Positions 41,946-51,623 are shown, counted from the stretch's first letter. The stretch: DNA of 64,000 nt from Virgibacillus ihumii (GCF_902726655.1 NZ_CACVAN010000001.1:2728001-2792000), one strand, 5' to 3'. Made by a program: numbers and translations. Notes: generated by a model not told the origin, from the letters alone.

Positions 41946-41960
41946 TTGCAAACGGTTTCA
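41946..41960 (+). promoter_or_regulatory. CcpA binding site (cre)
   Basis: TTGCAAACGGTTTCA matches the Bacillus cre consensus WTGNAANCGNWNNCW at every position. It lies 25 bases before the acsA start, suitable for catabolite repression, as known for acsA in B. subtilis. Confidence 0.85.
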
Positions 41961-41984
41961 AAATTTTCAGGATGAGGTGATAGG

Positions 41985-43700
41985 ATGCATACGGAAAAAA
42001 TACCTGCCCGTGAAGGGAATCATAATCTACAGGACTATGAAAACATGCGGAAGACTTTTTCATGGGATGATATGAAAAAGAACTTTAGCTGGAATGAAAC
42101 TGGTAAAGTGAATATGGCATATGAAGCGATTGACCGTCATGCCGAAAATCCGGATACGAAGGATAAAATTGCGCTGCATTACTCTTCGCCGGATCGGGAA
42201 GAATCATTAACGTTTGATGATCTGAAAAAAAGCAGTAACCAATTTGCTAATGTGTTAAAAAAATATAAGGTGGAAAAGGGAGAGCGCATCTTTTTGTTTC
42301 TCCCGAGAAGCCCTGAGTTTTATGCTGCGTTTTTAGGGATTTTGAAAGTGGGAGCGATTGCCGGACCATTATTTGAAGCATTTATGGAGCAGGCAGTACG
42401 TGACCGCCTGCAGGACAGTGAAGCAAGCATGCTGATTACGACACCGGATCTGCTTGAGCGGGTGCCGCAGGATGATTTGCCTGATTTGAAAAAAATTGTT
42501 CTGGTTGGCGACAGTAATGAAACATCCGACAAATACATTGATTATGATAAGGAAATGAAAGATGCTTCAACCGATTTTGAGATCGAATGGGTTGATTTGG
42601 AAGATGGCATGGTAATTCATTATACATCCGGGTCCACCGGTAAGCCAAAAGGTGTTTATCATGTTCATAATGCGATGATTCAGCATTATGCAACAGCAGA
42701 GTGGGTGCTTGATCTGAAAAAGGATGACGTATACTGGTGTACTGCTGACCCAGGCTGGGTTACCGGAACAAGTTACGGTGTATTTGCCCCATGGCTGTAT
42801 GGAGTAACCAACGTTGTCCGCGGCGGCAGGTTCAGTCCTGATGCATGGTACGGTACACTTGATAAATATAATGTAAGTGTGTGGTATACAGCACCAACCG
42901 CACTTCGTAAGTTGGTAAGTGCGGGTTCAGAGATTGTGAAAAAACACGATCTTTCATCATTGCGCCATATTATGAGTGTCGGTGAGCCGCTGAATCCTGA
43001 AGTAGTGACATGGGGACTGGAAGCATTCGACTTAAGAATTCATGACACATGGTGGATGACCGAGACAGGAGCTCAGCTTATTGTCAACATTCCTTCCATG
43101 GAAATCCGCTCAGGTTCAATGGGAAAACCGTTACCGGGCATTGAAGCATCGATCGTCGATAATGAAGGAAATGAACTTCCGGCAAATCAGATGGGTAACC
43201 TGGCAATCAAGAAGGGTTGGCCGGCAATGATGCGTAAAATCTGGAAACGTCCGGAGAAATTTGAAAGTTATTTCATTAATGGCTGGTACGTATCCGGTGA
43301 CAGTGCGTATAAAGATGAAGATGGCTATTTCTGGTTCCAGGGGCGTCTTGACGATGTTATTAATACATCCGGTGAACGAGTCGGACCGTTTGAAGTTGAA
43401 AGTAAATTAATTGAACATGAAGCCGTTGCAGAAGCTGGTGTTATCGGAAAACCGGATCCTGAACGCGGTGAAATTATCAAGGCGTTTATTACGCTGAATG
43501 AAGGCTATAAAGAGTCAGATGAGCTGCTTGAAGAAATTCGTCAGTTTATCAAAACAGGATTGAGTGCACACGCTGCACCAAGAGAATTGGAAGTGAAAGA
43601 TTCCATTCCAAAAACGCGCAGTGGTAAAATCATGCGCCGTCTCCTGAAATCCTGGGAGCTTGGCCTTCCAACCGGTGATACGTCGACATTGGAAGAATAA
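41985..43700 (+). CDS. acsA: Acetyl-CoA synthetase
   Basis: 571 residues, the length of Bacillus AcsA. ATP-binding motif YTSGSTGKPKGVYH, adenylate motif WWMTETGAQ, hinge GRLDDVINTSGERVGP, and C-terminal PKTRSGKIMRR containing the Lys that is acetylated in regulation. It activates acetate with ATP and CoA. Start follows GAGGTGATAGG. A cre site before the gene indicates repression in the presence of glucose. Followed by a clear terminator. Confidence 0.94.
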   Translation: MHTEKIPAREGNHNLQDYENMRKTFSWDDMKKNFSWNETGKVNMAYEAIDRHAENPDTKDKIALHYSSPDREESLTFDDLKKSSNQFANVLKKYKVEKGERIFLFLPRSPEFYAAFLGILKVGAIAGPLFEAFMEQAVRDRLQDSEASMLITTPDLLERVPQDDLPDLKKIVLVGDSNETSDKYIDYDKEMKDASTDFEIEWVDLEDGMVIHYTSGSTGKPKGVYHVHNAMIQHYATAEWVLDLKKDDVYWCTADPGWVTGTSYGVFAPWLYGVTNVVRGGRFSPDAWYGTLDKYNVSVWYTAPTALRKLVSAGSEIVKKHDLSSLRHIMSVGEPLNPEVVTWGLEAFDLRIHDTWWMTETGAQLIVNIPSMEIRSGSMGKPLPGIEASIVDNEGNELPANQMGNLAIKKGWPAMMRKIWKRPEKFESYFINGWYVSGDSAYKDEDGYFWFQGRLDDVINTSGERVGPFEVESKLIEHEAVAEAGVIGKPDPERGEIIKAFITLNEGYKESDELLEEIRQFIKTGLSAHAAPRELEVKDSIPKTRSGKIMRRLLKSWELGLPTGDTSTLEE

Positions 43701-43708
43701 TAGATATG

Positions 43709-43740
43709 AAAAAGGGTGCCAATCTAAGGCACCCTTTTCT
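43709..43740 (+). terminator. Terminator of acsA
   Basis: AAAAGGGTGCC / GGCACCCTTTT stem with T tail; symmetrical enough to act on both strands. Confidence 0.85.
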
Positions 43741-43742
43741 AT

Positions 43743-43776
43743 GGCAAGTAAGAAAGTATAAATATTTTCTTACTGC
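43743..43776. repeat. Short hairpin repeat (TAAGAAAGTATAAA type), copy 2
   Basis: GCAAGTAAGAAA / TTTCTTACTGC inverted repeat, close match to 36841-36875. It lies between convergent acsA and hmp. Confidence 0.7.
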
Positions 43777-43793
43777 TTTAGTTTTCTAACTAT

Positions 43794-45029
43794 TTAGGCT
43801 GTAATGGCTTTTGCCGGACCGAAAAATTCAAAATGTATGTCTGCTTCTGCCACATTGAATTTTTTCAGATTTTGATACATTGCTTTCATAAATCCTTCTG
43901 GTCCGCAAAAGTAAAATGAACTGTCATTTGTCGGAAGAACCGATGACAACAAGTCGAAATCAACATAACCGGTTTTGTCACAAAACTGTTTGTCTTCATC
44001 AGCCGGCTCCGCATAGACTGTATACGCATGCAGTTGTGGATGTTCATTATTCAATTGCCGGACATGATCTTTCATCGCATGAACATCGCCGCAATGGGCT
44101 GCATGGATAAAATAAATTTCACGTTCCGGATTTTGTTTAATCGTGGTATCCAGCATACTTATCATCGGTGTCAGGCCAACACCGCCGCTCATTAACACCA
44201 GTGGGCGTGTATCTTCCTGATCCAGCATGAAATCACCTGATGGTGCGCTGATTGGCAAAATACTTCCCTTTTCAATTTGTGAATGCAGGTAGTTGGAAAC
44301 GATACCGGCCGGTAATCCATTCAGAGAGTCCTCTCGTTTAACACTGATCCGATAATATCCTTGGCCGGGAGCAGCGGACAGACTGTATTGCCGTAAATGT
44401 GCATATGGCTGTCCGGGTATTTCTGCTTTCACTGTTATATATTGCCCCGGCTGATAGACCGGAAACGGATTCCCATCGGCGGGTTCCAGATAAAATGATG
44501 TAATGACATCACTTTCCGCCACTTTATCTACGACTTTGAAATTGCGGAAATCAATCCATCCGCCTGTTGTATTCTCCAGTTCTTGATACATTTTCTTTTC
44601 CGTTTCAATAAAAACACCGGATATAACACTATATGCCTTTTCCCATGCATTGATAACGTCATCACTTGCTGTGTCCCCCAACACATCCTGCATGGCAAGC
44701 AATAAATATTTTCCAACAATCGGATAATGTTCCGGTTTGATATTTAAACTGCGATGTTTCTGGGCAATTTGTTTTACGTGCGGTAATATCTGTTCCAGCT
44801 GATCAATATGGGCAGCCGCTGCATAGACTGTATCTGCCAATGCCTTTGACTGGCTCCCCTTTCGCTGGTTCGTTTGGTTGAAAATATTTTTCAGCTCAGG
44901 ATGATTCTCAAACATAAGCTGATAGAACCTGCTGGTAATTTCATCTCCCCGGTCCTGTAAAATAGGTACTGTAGCTTTCACAATATCCATCGTCTGTTTG
45001 TCTAACTCAACTGTAGCTTGTCTCGTCAA
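43794..45029 (-). CDS. hmp: Flavohaemoglobin (nitric oxide dioxygenase)
   Basis: 411 residues. Globin domain at the N-terminus (TMDIVKATVPILQDRGDEITSR; proximal His in HIDQLEQILPHVKQIAQKHRSL region), then an FAD domain (YSLSAAPG near residue 205) and an NAD domain (LMSGGVGLTPMISML). It oxidises NO to nitrate using NAD(P)H. The TTG at 45029, right after AAAGGGAG, gives the family's usual N-terminus; the longer open frame is not needed. The upstream intergenic region holds a dyad (45134) that may bind a redox or NO regulator. Confidence 0.92.
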   Translation of the reverse strand: MTRQATVELDKQTMDIVKATVPILQDRGDEITSRFYQLMFENHPELKNIFNQTNQRKGSQSKALADTVYAAAAHIDQLEQILPHVKQIAQKHRSLNIKPEHYPIVGKYLLLAMQDVLGDTASDDVINAWEKAYSVISGVFIETEKKMYQELENTTGGWIDFRNFKVVDKVAESDVITSFYLEPADGNPFPVYQPGQYITVKAEIPGQPYAHLRQYSLSAAPGQGYYRISVKREDSLNGLPAGIVSNYLHSQIEKGSILPISAPSGDFMLDQEDTRPLVLMSGGVGLTPMISMLDTTIKQNPEREIYFIHAAHCGDVHAMKDHVRQLNNEHPQLHAYTVYAEPADEDKQFCDKTGYVDFDLLSSVLPTNDSSFYFCGPEGFMKAMYQNLKKFNVAEADIHFEFFGPAKAITA

Positions 45030-45133
45030 AACAAAGCACTCCCTTTCAAAAAATTTTATCCCCTTCATCTTTATTTTAGGTCTGTTGTCAGTCTTAGTAC
45101 CATGAGAAAAACCTATCGTTAACTGTTACCATT

Positions 45134-45150
45134 TTGTGAAGTTGTCACAA
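45134..45150. promoter_or_regulatory. Dyad operator candidate between hmp and pfpI
   Basis: TTGTGAAGTTGTCACAA, six-base arms with a five-base spacer; similar to Rex or Fnr sites but with one base less than their usual six-base spacer. It lies between divergent genes at 45029 and 45261. Confidence 0.5.
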
Positions 45151-45260
45151 ATAACAGGACTATAGACCCATATTTGTTCACAAATCGTGTTTAAATGTTT
45201 TATTTTTTATCATGCGGGTAGAATTCTTGATGAATCATCTTCGTAAAGGAGTGGATTTAA

Positions 45261-45779
45261 ATGAGTAAAAAAATAGCAACCGTTATTACAAATATGTTTG
45301 AAGATGTTGAATATACAGATCCAGCCAAGGCATTTAGGGATGCTGGACATGAAGTTGTAACGATTGAAAAGGAAAAAGGAGCTGCCGTTACAGGGAAGAA
45401 CAAGGAAGCGGAAGTTACCATTGATGAATCAATTGATAATGCGAAGGCGGAAGATTTTGATGCATTATTCATTCCGGGCGGCTTTTCACCGGATCAGCTA
45501 CGTGCCGATGAGCGTTTCGTGAAGTTTGCTAAACAATTTATGGATGCGGATAAACCGGTATTTGCCATCTGTCATGGACCACAGCTGCTAATAACAGCAA
45601 AAGCCCTGGAAGGCCGCAAAGCAACGGGCTTTACTTCCATCCAAGTCGATATGGAATATGCCGGGGCAAATGTGCAGGATGAAGAAGTAGTCGTATGCTG
45701 CAACCAGCTGGTCACAAGCAGACAGCCGGATGACATCCCTGCATTTAACCGTGAAGCATTGAAGATTCTTGATAAATAG
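45261..45779 (+). CDS. PfpI/DJ-1 family protein
   Basis: 172 residues, full-length PfpI type. Nucleophile Cys in AICHGPQLLIT, partner Glu in NMFEDVEYTDP. An extra Cys pair appears near the C-terminus (VVVCCNQLV), which the paralogue at 22589 lacks. Divergent from hmp; probably a stress-protection protein. Start follows AAGGAGTGG. Confidence 0.88.
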   Translation: MSKKIATVITNMFEDVEYTDPAKAFRDAGHEVVTIEKEKGAAVTGKNKEAEVTIDESIDNAKAEDFDALFIPGGFSPDQLRADERFVKFAKQFMDADKPVFAICHGPQLLITAKALEGRKATGFTSIQVDMEYAGANVQDEEVVVCCNQLVTSRQPDDIPAFNREALKILDK

Positions 45780-45795
45780 TATACGGACTCCGCTA

Positions 45796-45832
45796 TACCC
45801 TCCCTTTTTGCAGTAAAGGGGGGGCATTTTTA
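45796..45832 (+). terminator. Terminator after the PfpI gene
   Basis: CCCTCCCTTT / AAAGGGGGGG stem followed by CATTTTTAT. Confidence 0.7.
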
Positions 45833-45897
45833 TATCTAATCCTGATAGAACAGTAAAAGTTCCTTTTAGAAGTTTTACAATAATGTTTTACAGCGGC

Positions 45898-46431
45898 TCA
45901 AATCGTATCCGTTTTCGCCTCCATTACCGTTCGCATCAGGTATAGGGCATAGTCATTACCATCTTGTTCTTCAGAGGCCATGCAGTTTTCGGGAATATGC
46001 ATGGAGTACCGGTACATATACGCATCCTTGGCGGTAAATAAAATACAAATGTCACCTGCAATGCCCGCCATGATTAAATGTGTCCGGTTCAGTTCATTCA
46101 GCAGTGAGTGCAGCGGTGTTTGGAAAAAAGCCGAATGCTGCGGTTTGATTAAAAAATAATCATTATCATCCGGTTTCAATTCGGAAATAATTTCCTGACT
46201 GTACTCATTTTCACAATGGGCAATGATTTTATGAAAATCTGCCTGCCAATAGCCGTAATGATCATTTACATAGATGATGGGAATATCATTTTTCTTCCCA
46301 AATTCTCTTAAATTTATGAGGTGTGGTAAAATCGGTTTAGTGTTTGTGAGCAGTTTTTCACTGCCATTAAAATTAAAATCATTTATAACATCAATAAATA
46401 TTATGGCACTGTTTTCAAGTGAATCGTTCAT
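45898..46431 (-). CDS. yaaI: Isochorismatase-family cysteine hydrolase
   Basis: 177 residues. Catalytic triad: Asp in IIFIDVINDF, Lys in LIKPQHSAFFQT, Cys in AGIAGDICILFTA. ATG 46431 follows AAAGGAGTCC; the longer open frame to 46518 has no ribosome site. The place next to tadA and the SRP RNA matches yaaI of B. subtilis, which lies divergently beside tadA. Substrate unknown. Confidence 0.87.
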   Translation of the reverse strand: MNDSLENSAIIFIDVINDFNFNGSEKLLTNTKPILPHLINLREFGKKNDIPIIYVNDHYGYWQADFHKIIAHCENEYSQEIISELKPDDNDYFLIKPQHSAFFQTPLHSLLNELNRTHLIMAGIAGDICILFTAKDAYMYRYSMHIPENCMASEEQDGNDYALYLMRTVMEAKTDTI

Positions 46432-46500
46432 AGCTGGACTCCTTTCCTGTTCTTTATTTATTTCCTGATTTTCATATTTAAAACTTAGGGGTGGTAATAG

Positions 46501-46965
<465 letters not shown>

Positions 46966-46992
46966 TTTCCATATTCTTTCACGGAATTTGAA

Positions 46993-47021
46993 TTGCATTA
47001 TTTAAGCAAAGTGGTTATAAT
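46993..47021 (+). promoter_or_regulatory. Sigma-A promoter of the SRP RNA
   Basis: TTGCAT, 17 bases, TATAAT. The -10 ends seven bases before the expected 5' end of the RNA. Confidence 0.85.
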
Positions 47022-47027
47022 GGGTAT

Positions 47028-47297
47028 TGCCGTGCTAAGTGGGGAGGTAGCGGTGCCCTGTACTCGCAATCCGCTATAGCGAGGCTGAATTCCCATTCGA
47101 GGTAGGGTGATTTTAAGGTCTGCCTCAAGGGATTGGTGTTGACGTTCAGGTCCTGCGCAACAGAGACCCATGAATTCTGTCAGGTCCGGAAGGAAGCAGC
47201 AGTAAGTGGTTATCCCTGTGTGCCGCGGGGAAGCCTGGGCCGAGCCATGAACTTGGGTAACGCTTAGGAACATCCTATCGACAATGGGTGCACGGTT
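47028..47297 (+). ncRNA. scr: Signal recognition particle RNA, long Bacillus type (scRNA)
   Basis: About 270 bases, the length of B. subtilis scRNA. Conserved pieces include GTGCTAAGTGGGGAGGTAGC at the 5' end, the helix 8 core GTCAGGTCCGGAAGGAAGCA near 47179, GGGCCGAGCC, and the 3' end GGTGCACGGT. This form has the Alu domain. It is flanked by tadA and dnaX as in B. subtilis. Confidence 0.95.
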
Positions 47298-47307
47298 TAC
47301 ATAGCAG

Positions 47308-47348
47308 AAAGCTGCATTGCTCTCAATACGGGGTGATGCAGCTTTTTT
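47308..47348 (+). terminator. Terminator of the SRP RNA
   Basis: AAAGCTGCAT / ATGCAGCTTT stem followed by a run of T. Confidence 0.88.
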
Positions 47349-47426
47349 TGGTCAGAGGCGCCTCCCAGGTGCCCGGCACCACCCGAATTCTGTTGAACCC
47401 ATCCGGATAATTTGTTTTCTTTATGG

Positions 47427-47456
47427 TTCACATTTACCCTCGAAATCGAGTATAAT
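47427..47456 (+). promoter_or_regulatory. Promoter of dnaX
   Basis: TTCACA, 18 bases, TATAAT, about 30 bases before the dnaX start. Confidence 0.65.
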
Positions 47457-47488
47457 TTAGGTAGACTTCACAAAGGGGAACGTTTATT

Positions 47489-49180
47489 ATGAGCTATCAG
47501 GCTTTATATCGTGTCTGGCGTCCAAGGAATTTCCAGGATGTGGTTGGACAATCACATATAACTCGAACACTGCAAAATGCGATTGTTCAGGAGAAGTTTT
47601 CGCATGCATACATTTTCTCCGGCCCGCGTGGAACCGGTAAAACGAGTGCGGCCAAAATTTTTGCCAAGACGATTAACTGTGAAAAAGCCCCAGTGAAAGA
47701 GCCGTGTAATGAATGTGATGCATGCAGAGGCATTCAGGATGGCTCCATTTCCGATGTGATTGAAATGGATGCGGCATCCCATACGAGTGTTGAAGATATT
47801 CGTGACATCCGTGATAAAGTAAAATATGCCTCAAGTGCTGTACCATATAAAGTATACATTATCGATGAGGTGCACATGATTTCGGTGAATGCATTCAACG
47901 CGCTTTTAAAAACATTGGAAGAACCTCCGAAACATGTTGTATTTATTCTGGCCACGACCGAACCGCATAAAATACCATTGACAATCCTATCCAGATGTCA
48001 GCGCTTCGACTTTAAACCAATCTCCAGTCAATCGATTGTGGAACGGATGAAGACGATTATTGAAAAAGAAGAAATTAATGTCTCGTCTGAGGCATTGGAC
48101 ACGATTGCCCTGGCTGCAGAGGGCGGGATGCGTGATGCACTGAGTATTTTGGATCAGGCTGTATCTTACAGTGATGAAAGCGTCGAGCTTGATGATGTGC
48201 TTGCTGTAACAGGCGGAGTCTCCCAGAAAATCCTGACAGAGATTGTCGGATCGATGTATGAAAAGGACGTACAACGGGCCCTCTCACTGCTTGATGAAAT
48301 GATTCAAAACGGGAAAGATCCGGCCCGGTTTGTGTATGACCTTATATATTTCTCCCGTGATTTGTTATTATATAAAAGTGCCCCGTCACTTGAAGGCATT
48401 TTGGAACGGGCAATTATCGATGAAAACTTTCAAAAACTTGCCAATACGGTATCAGTGGACTGGATTCAAGATGCAATCATGCACCTGAACCAATGTCAGC
48501 AGGAGATAAAATGGACAAACAGTCCGAAAGTATTTATTGAGATTGCCTTGCTTACCATTACAAATAAACAACCTGCAGCTAATGAAGCGGATAGTGCCGC
48601 AGAATCAGAAGCAGTTACCGGTCTTTTGACTCGACTGGAACATTTGGAAAAAGAACTGGCAGCATTAAAAGATGCACCTGCAAGTGCAACCCGTCAGCCC
48701 CCTGCCAATGAACCGAGACGAACACAGGCAAGAGGGACACGAAACAGTTTTAAAATACCATACGAAAAAATCCGTAATGTATTGCAGGAGGCGGAAAAAC
48801 CGGCGCTGAAGGAAGTACAGTCACAATGGGCGGCATTTTTAAATAAACTGAAGTCAGCAAGCGCTCCGGCACATGCTACTATTCAGGACAGTAAACCAGC
48901 GGCTGCATCGCAGCAGGCGCTTGTGGTACAGTTTAAATATGAGATTCATTGCTCCCTTTTTCTGGAACATCGGGAAACAGTGGAATCCATATTGACCAGT
49001 GTGACAGGCAAGAATTTGACGCTCATTCCGATTCCAGCGAATAATTGGCAGGAATTGCGCAATGAATATATTAGCAGACAGGAGCAGTCAGCGAGCCAAC
49101 AGGATGATCAACAGGAAGATTCACTGATATCTGAAGCGAGAAAACTTGTTGGTGACGATTTACTGGAAATACACGAATAG
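47489..49180 (+). CDS. dnaX: DNA polymerase III subunits gamma/tau
   Basis: 563 residues. N-terminus SYQALYRVWRPRNFQDVVGQ; Walker A GPRGTGKTS near residue 45; zinc Cys cluster CNECDAC; Walker B-like YIIDEVHM; sensor LLKTLEEPP. The C-terminal third is the tau extension that contacts polymerase and helicase. It loads the sliding clamp. Start follows AAGGGG. First gene of the dnaX-yaaK-recR cluster. Confidence 0.96.
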   Translation: MSYQALYRVWRPRNFQDVVGQSHITRTLQNAIVQEKFSHAYIFSGPRGTGKTSAAKIFAKTINCEKAPVKEPCNECDACRGIQDGSISDVIEMDAASHTSVEDIRDIRDKVKYASSAVPYKVYIIDEVHMISVNAFNALLKTLEEPPKHVVFILATTEPHKIPLTILSRCQRFDFKPISSQSIVERMKTIIEKEEINVSSEALDTIALAAEGGMRDALSILDQAVSYSDESVELDDVLAVTGGVSQKILTEIVGSMYEKDVQRALSLLDEMIQNGKDPARFVYDLIYFSRDLLLYKSAPSLEGILERAIIDENFQKLANTVSVDWIQDAIMHLNQCQQEIKWTNSPKVFIEIALLTITNKQPAANEADSAAESEAVTGLLTRLEHLEKELAALKDAPASATRQPPANEPRRTQARGTRNSFKIPYEKIRNVLQEAEKPALKEVQSQWAAFLNKLKSASAPAHATIQDSKPAAASQQALVVQFKYEIHCSLFLEHRETVESILTSVTGKNLTLIPIPANNWQELRNEYISRQEQSASQQDDQQEDSLISEARKLVGDDLLEIHE

Positions 49181-49210
49181 ATTGATTCAAATTAAAAGGA
49201 GGCGTTTTCC

Positions 49211-49531
49211 ATGAAAGGTGGAAATATGGGTAACATGATGAAGCAGATGCAAAAAATGCAAAAGAAAATGATGAAAGCACAGGATGAACTGCATGAAATG
49301 ACGTTTGAATCATCTGCAGGCGGTGGAATGGTTACCGTGGTTGCAAACGGCAAGAAAGAAATCACAGATATTCAAATCAAGGAAGAAGTAGTTGATCCGG
49401 ATGATGTGGAAATGCTGCAGGACCTTATTTTGACAGCAACAAATGATGTTATTAAACAAATTGACGATAAAACGAATGAAACAATGGGACAATTCACGAA
49501 AGGAATGAATATGCCTGGTGGAATGTTCTAA
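49211..49531 (+). CDS. yaaK: YbaB/EbfC nucleoid-associated protein
   Basis: 106 residues, the standard length. Met-rich start ([19 protein letters not shown]), coiled coil, and the core [20 protein letters not shown]. It binds DNA as a dimer. Start follows AAAGGAGG; between dnaX and recR as in most Firmicutes. Confidence 0.95.
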   Translation: MKGGNMGNMMKQMQKMQKKMMKAQDELHEMTFESSAGGGMVTVVANGKKEITDIQIKEEVVDPDDVEMLQDLILTATNDVIKQIDDKTNETMGQFTKGMNMPGGMF

Positions 49532-49562
49532 TATTAGAACATCAAAATGTGATGGACCTTAT

Positions 49563-49613
49563 AAGAAAAACTTCGGCACCCACTGTAATGTGGGACTATG
49601 CCTGAGTTTTTCT
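49563..49613 (+). terminator. Extended hairpin after yaaK
   Basis: AGAAAAACT / AGTTTTTCT outer stem with an inner CCCAC/GTGGG stem. It may reduce transcription into recR. Confidence 0.6.
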
Positions 49614-49674
49614 AATTCGTAAAGAATGTATAAAAATTGGGCTTTATTTTCTTGTTGGACAGAACAAGCCATGT

Positions 49675-49935
49675 CCAGCTCCAGCGCCCAGCAACTAGCA
49701 AACTTCACACTCCTCACTACGATAAAGAAGACTGGCCGATTGGTGAAACCAGAGGCCTAGTCGCACTTATACCCTTGTGGTGAAAGTCAACATCGGTTCG
49801 CTTCCAGCTCACCGTGTTTCCTTTATTGCGGATTAGGGAAGATCGTCTAAAACCGCCGCTTTGCGCGGCAACGCCGATCCACCCTGCATGGCAGGGCGCA
49901 GTTTGTACGTTGCTAAACGGGCGCTTCCGCTTTTC
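49675..49935. repeat. MITE-like intergenic element between yaaK and recR
   Basis: Bounded by GCGCCCAGCAACTAGCAAAC (49684) and its imperfect inverse ending GTTGCTAAACGGGCGC (49919-49924). The inside is structured, non-coding, and GC-richer than neighbours. It resembles an intergenic repeat I recall from several Bacillaceae. Confidence 0.6.
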
Positions 49936-49953
49936 CTATAGGAGGCATATTGT

Positions 49954-50550
49954 ATGTATTACCCTGAACCGATTTCCAGATTGATTGACAGCTTCACAAA
50001 ATTGCCGGGGATTGGACCGAAAACGGCTGTTCGACTGGCATTTTTTGTGTTAAATATGGAAGAAGACGATGTACTAGATTTTGCGAAGTCATTAGTCAAT
50101 GCAAAACGTGAACTGACCCATTGCTCCACCTGTGGTCATATAACTGATCAGGACCCATGTTCCATCTGCCAGGACACTTCGAGGGATCAGTCCATCATCT
50201 GTGTGGTGCAGGACCCGAAAGATGTTATTGCGATGGAAAAAATGAAGGAATTCCACGGGAAATATCATGTTTTACATGGAGCCATTTCACCCATGGATGG
50301 GATAGGGCCGGAAGATATCAATGTACCGGACCTCATCAACCGTTTGAAAGATGAGGAAGTGGAAGAATTGATTCTGGCTACAAACCCGAACATCGAAGGG
50401 GAAGCAACGGCAATGTATATTTCAAGACTTGTGAAACCATCGGGAATAAAGACGACACGAATCGCACACGGTCTTCCTGTTGGCGGTGATTTGGAGTATG
50501 CTGATGAGGTTACACTCTCAAAAGCGTTAGAGGGAAGAAGGGATGTATAA
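49954..50550 (+). CDS. recR: Recombination protein RecR
   Basis: 198 residues, full length. Helix-hairpin-helix [15 protein letters not shown], zinc finger [16 protein letters not shown], and TOPRIM region ([14 protein letters not shown], then [15 protein letters not shown]). It works with RecF/RecO in RecA loading. Start follows AGGAGG, within 30 bases of the MITE-like element. Confidence 0.96.
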   Translation: MYYPEPISRLIDSFTKLPGIGPKTAVRLAFFVLNMEEDDVLDFAKSLVNAKRELTHCSTCGHITDQDPCSICQDTSRDQSIICVVQDPKDVIAMEKMKEFHGKYHVLHGAISPMDGIGPEDINVPDLINRLKDEEVEELILATNPNIEGEATAMYISRLVKPSGIKTTRIAHGLPVGGDLEYADEVTLSKALEGRRDV

Positions 50551-50681
50551 TCTCCCTCTTACATTGCAGATTGCAAGTTTTCTATATAACGTCATAAATT
50601 TTAAATTTATGGATGACCTTATATGAAAAACGAGGTGCTTGATATCAGGCGAACCAGGTTTTCTAAAAGTTGGGTGACAGC

Positions 50682-50900
50682 ATGGGTAAAAAGGTAAAAA
50701 AAAGAGATGTGGATGAACAATTATTACAATCTATTTTTGCTTTGGAACGGGAGTGGAAACAGATTCAGGCTATCCTGGGGAAGAGTATTGAGTCATCCTA
50801 TGACGGTATGTATACGGAGAAACTTGCACGGGAGAAATACTTGTACCTGCTTCGGGAAGCGCGGCGGCGAAAAATAAGTGCTGTCCGATACAGTAAATGA
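50682..50900 (+). CDS. yaaL: YaaL (DUF2508) small protein
   Basis: 72 residues; GKKVKKRDVDEQLLQSIFAL then LREARRRKISAVRYSK matches YaaL/DUF2508, always between recR and bofA. Helical and basic, function unknown. Start ATG 50682 is chosen over an upstream in-frame TTG; the ribosome site is poor (GGGTGA). Confidence 0.85.
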   Translation: MGKKVKKRDVDEQLLQSIFALEREWKQIQAILGKSIESSYDGMYTEKLAREKYLYLLREARRRKISAVRYSK

Positions 50901-50965
50901 TGTTCTTTTTCCGTATTCCCTTTCATATATAACTAGAAAGGGACAAGGAAAAGGAGTGATTTGAC

Positions 50966-51229
50966 TTGAGTTCAACGTTGGTTATCTCGGTTATTGTCGG
51001 ATTAATCGTTATTCTATTATTCGTGGGTGCTCCTGTTAAACCGATGCGTTTTATCGCACACAGTACGATTAAACTTGGAATAGGTATTTTATTCCTGTTT
51101 TTCTTTAATGTGTTTGGTGGGGCCATCGGATTGCATATTCCGATTAATCTGTTCACCGCTGCTGTATCCGGATTTCTCGGCTTGTTTGGACTGGGATCGC
51201 TTGCCGCTATTCACTTAATTTTGTTATAA
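50966..51229 (+). CDS. bofA: Inhibitor of pro-sigma-K processing BofA
   Basis: 87 residues from TTG after AAGGAGTG. Two membrane helices and the conserved C-terminus HIPINLFTAAVSGFLGLFG. It holds SpoIVFB inactive in the forespore outer membrane until sigma-K checkpoint release. Directly after yaaL as in B. subtilis, but no rRNA operon follows it here. Confidence 0.93.
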   Translation: MSSTLVISVIVGLIVILLFVGAPVKPMRFIAHSTIKLGIGILFLFFFNVFGGAIGLHIPINLFTAAVSGFLGLFGLGSLAAIHLILL

Positions 51230-51250
51230 GCAAGTATTCAATCGCTGTGT

Positions 51251-51298
51251 ATGCTGCATGTGAAATCTATTTTGGATTTGGCATGCGTTTTTATTTTT
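51251..51298 (+). terminator. Terminator after bofA
   Basis: GCATGTGAAATC pairs with GGATTTGGCATGC imperfectly, followed by GTTTTTATTTTT. Confidence 0.65.
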
Positions 51299-51431
51299 AA
51301 CAGGAATGATGAAAAAGTGTAAAGAGATAAGCCTGCAAAGCATATACTGAAGAAAAAGTTTCAATGATTCTAAGATTTTTTTGTATAAAATTCGTTAGAT
51401 TAGGAGATACTAAGCTAACGGAGGTGGGGAG

Positions 51432-51623
51432 ATGAAACAAGTAATTTCACATGAACGGTGCGGTATATGCGAAGAGGAAAAGGAACGAGGAATCCATTTA
51501 TACAAACTGTTTATTTGCTGCGAATGTGAACGAAACATGATTCACACAGAACCACGGGAAGAAAAATATCACTATTATCTGCAAAAATTAAAAAATATGA
51601 ATCAGCCAACTTTACACTCATAA
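51432..51623 (+). CDS. csfB: Anti-sigma-G factor Gin
   Basis: 63 residues with a zinc-finger pair CGIC and CCEC (Cys at about 10, 13, 29-30 and 32), the Gin family signature, and IHTEPREEKYHYYLQKL at the end. In B. subtilis it is made under sigma-F and blocks premature sigma-G. Start follows GGAGGTGGGG. Confidence 0.9.
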   Translation: MKQVISHERCGICEEEKERGIHLYKLFICCECERNMIHTEPREEKYHYYLQKLKNMNQPTLHS

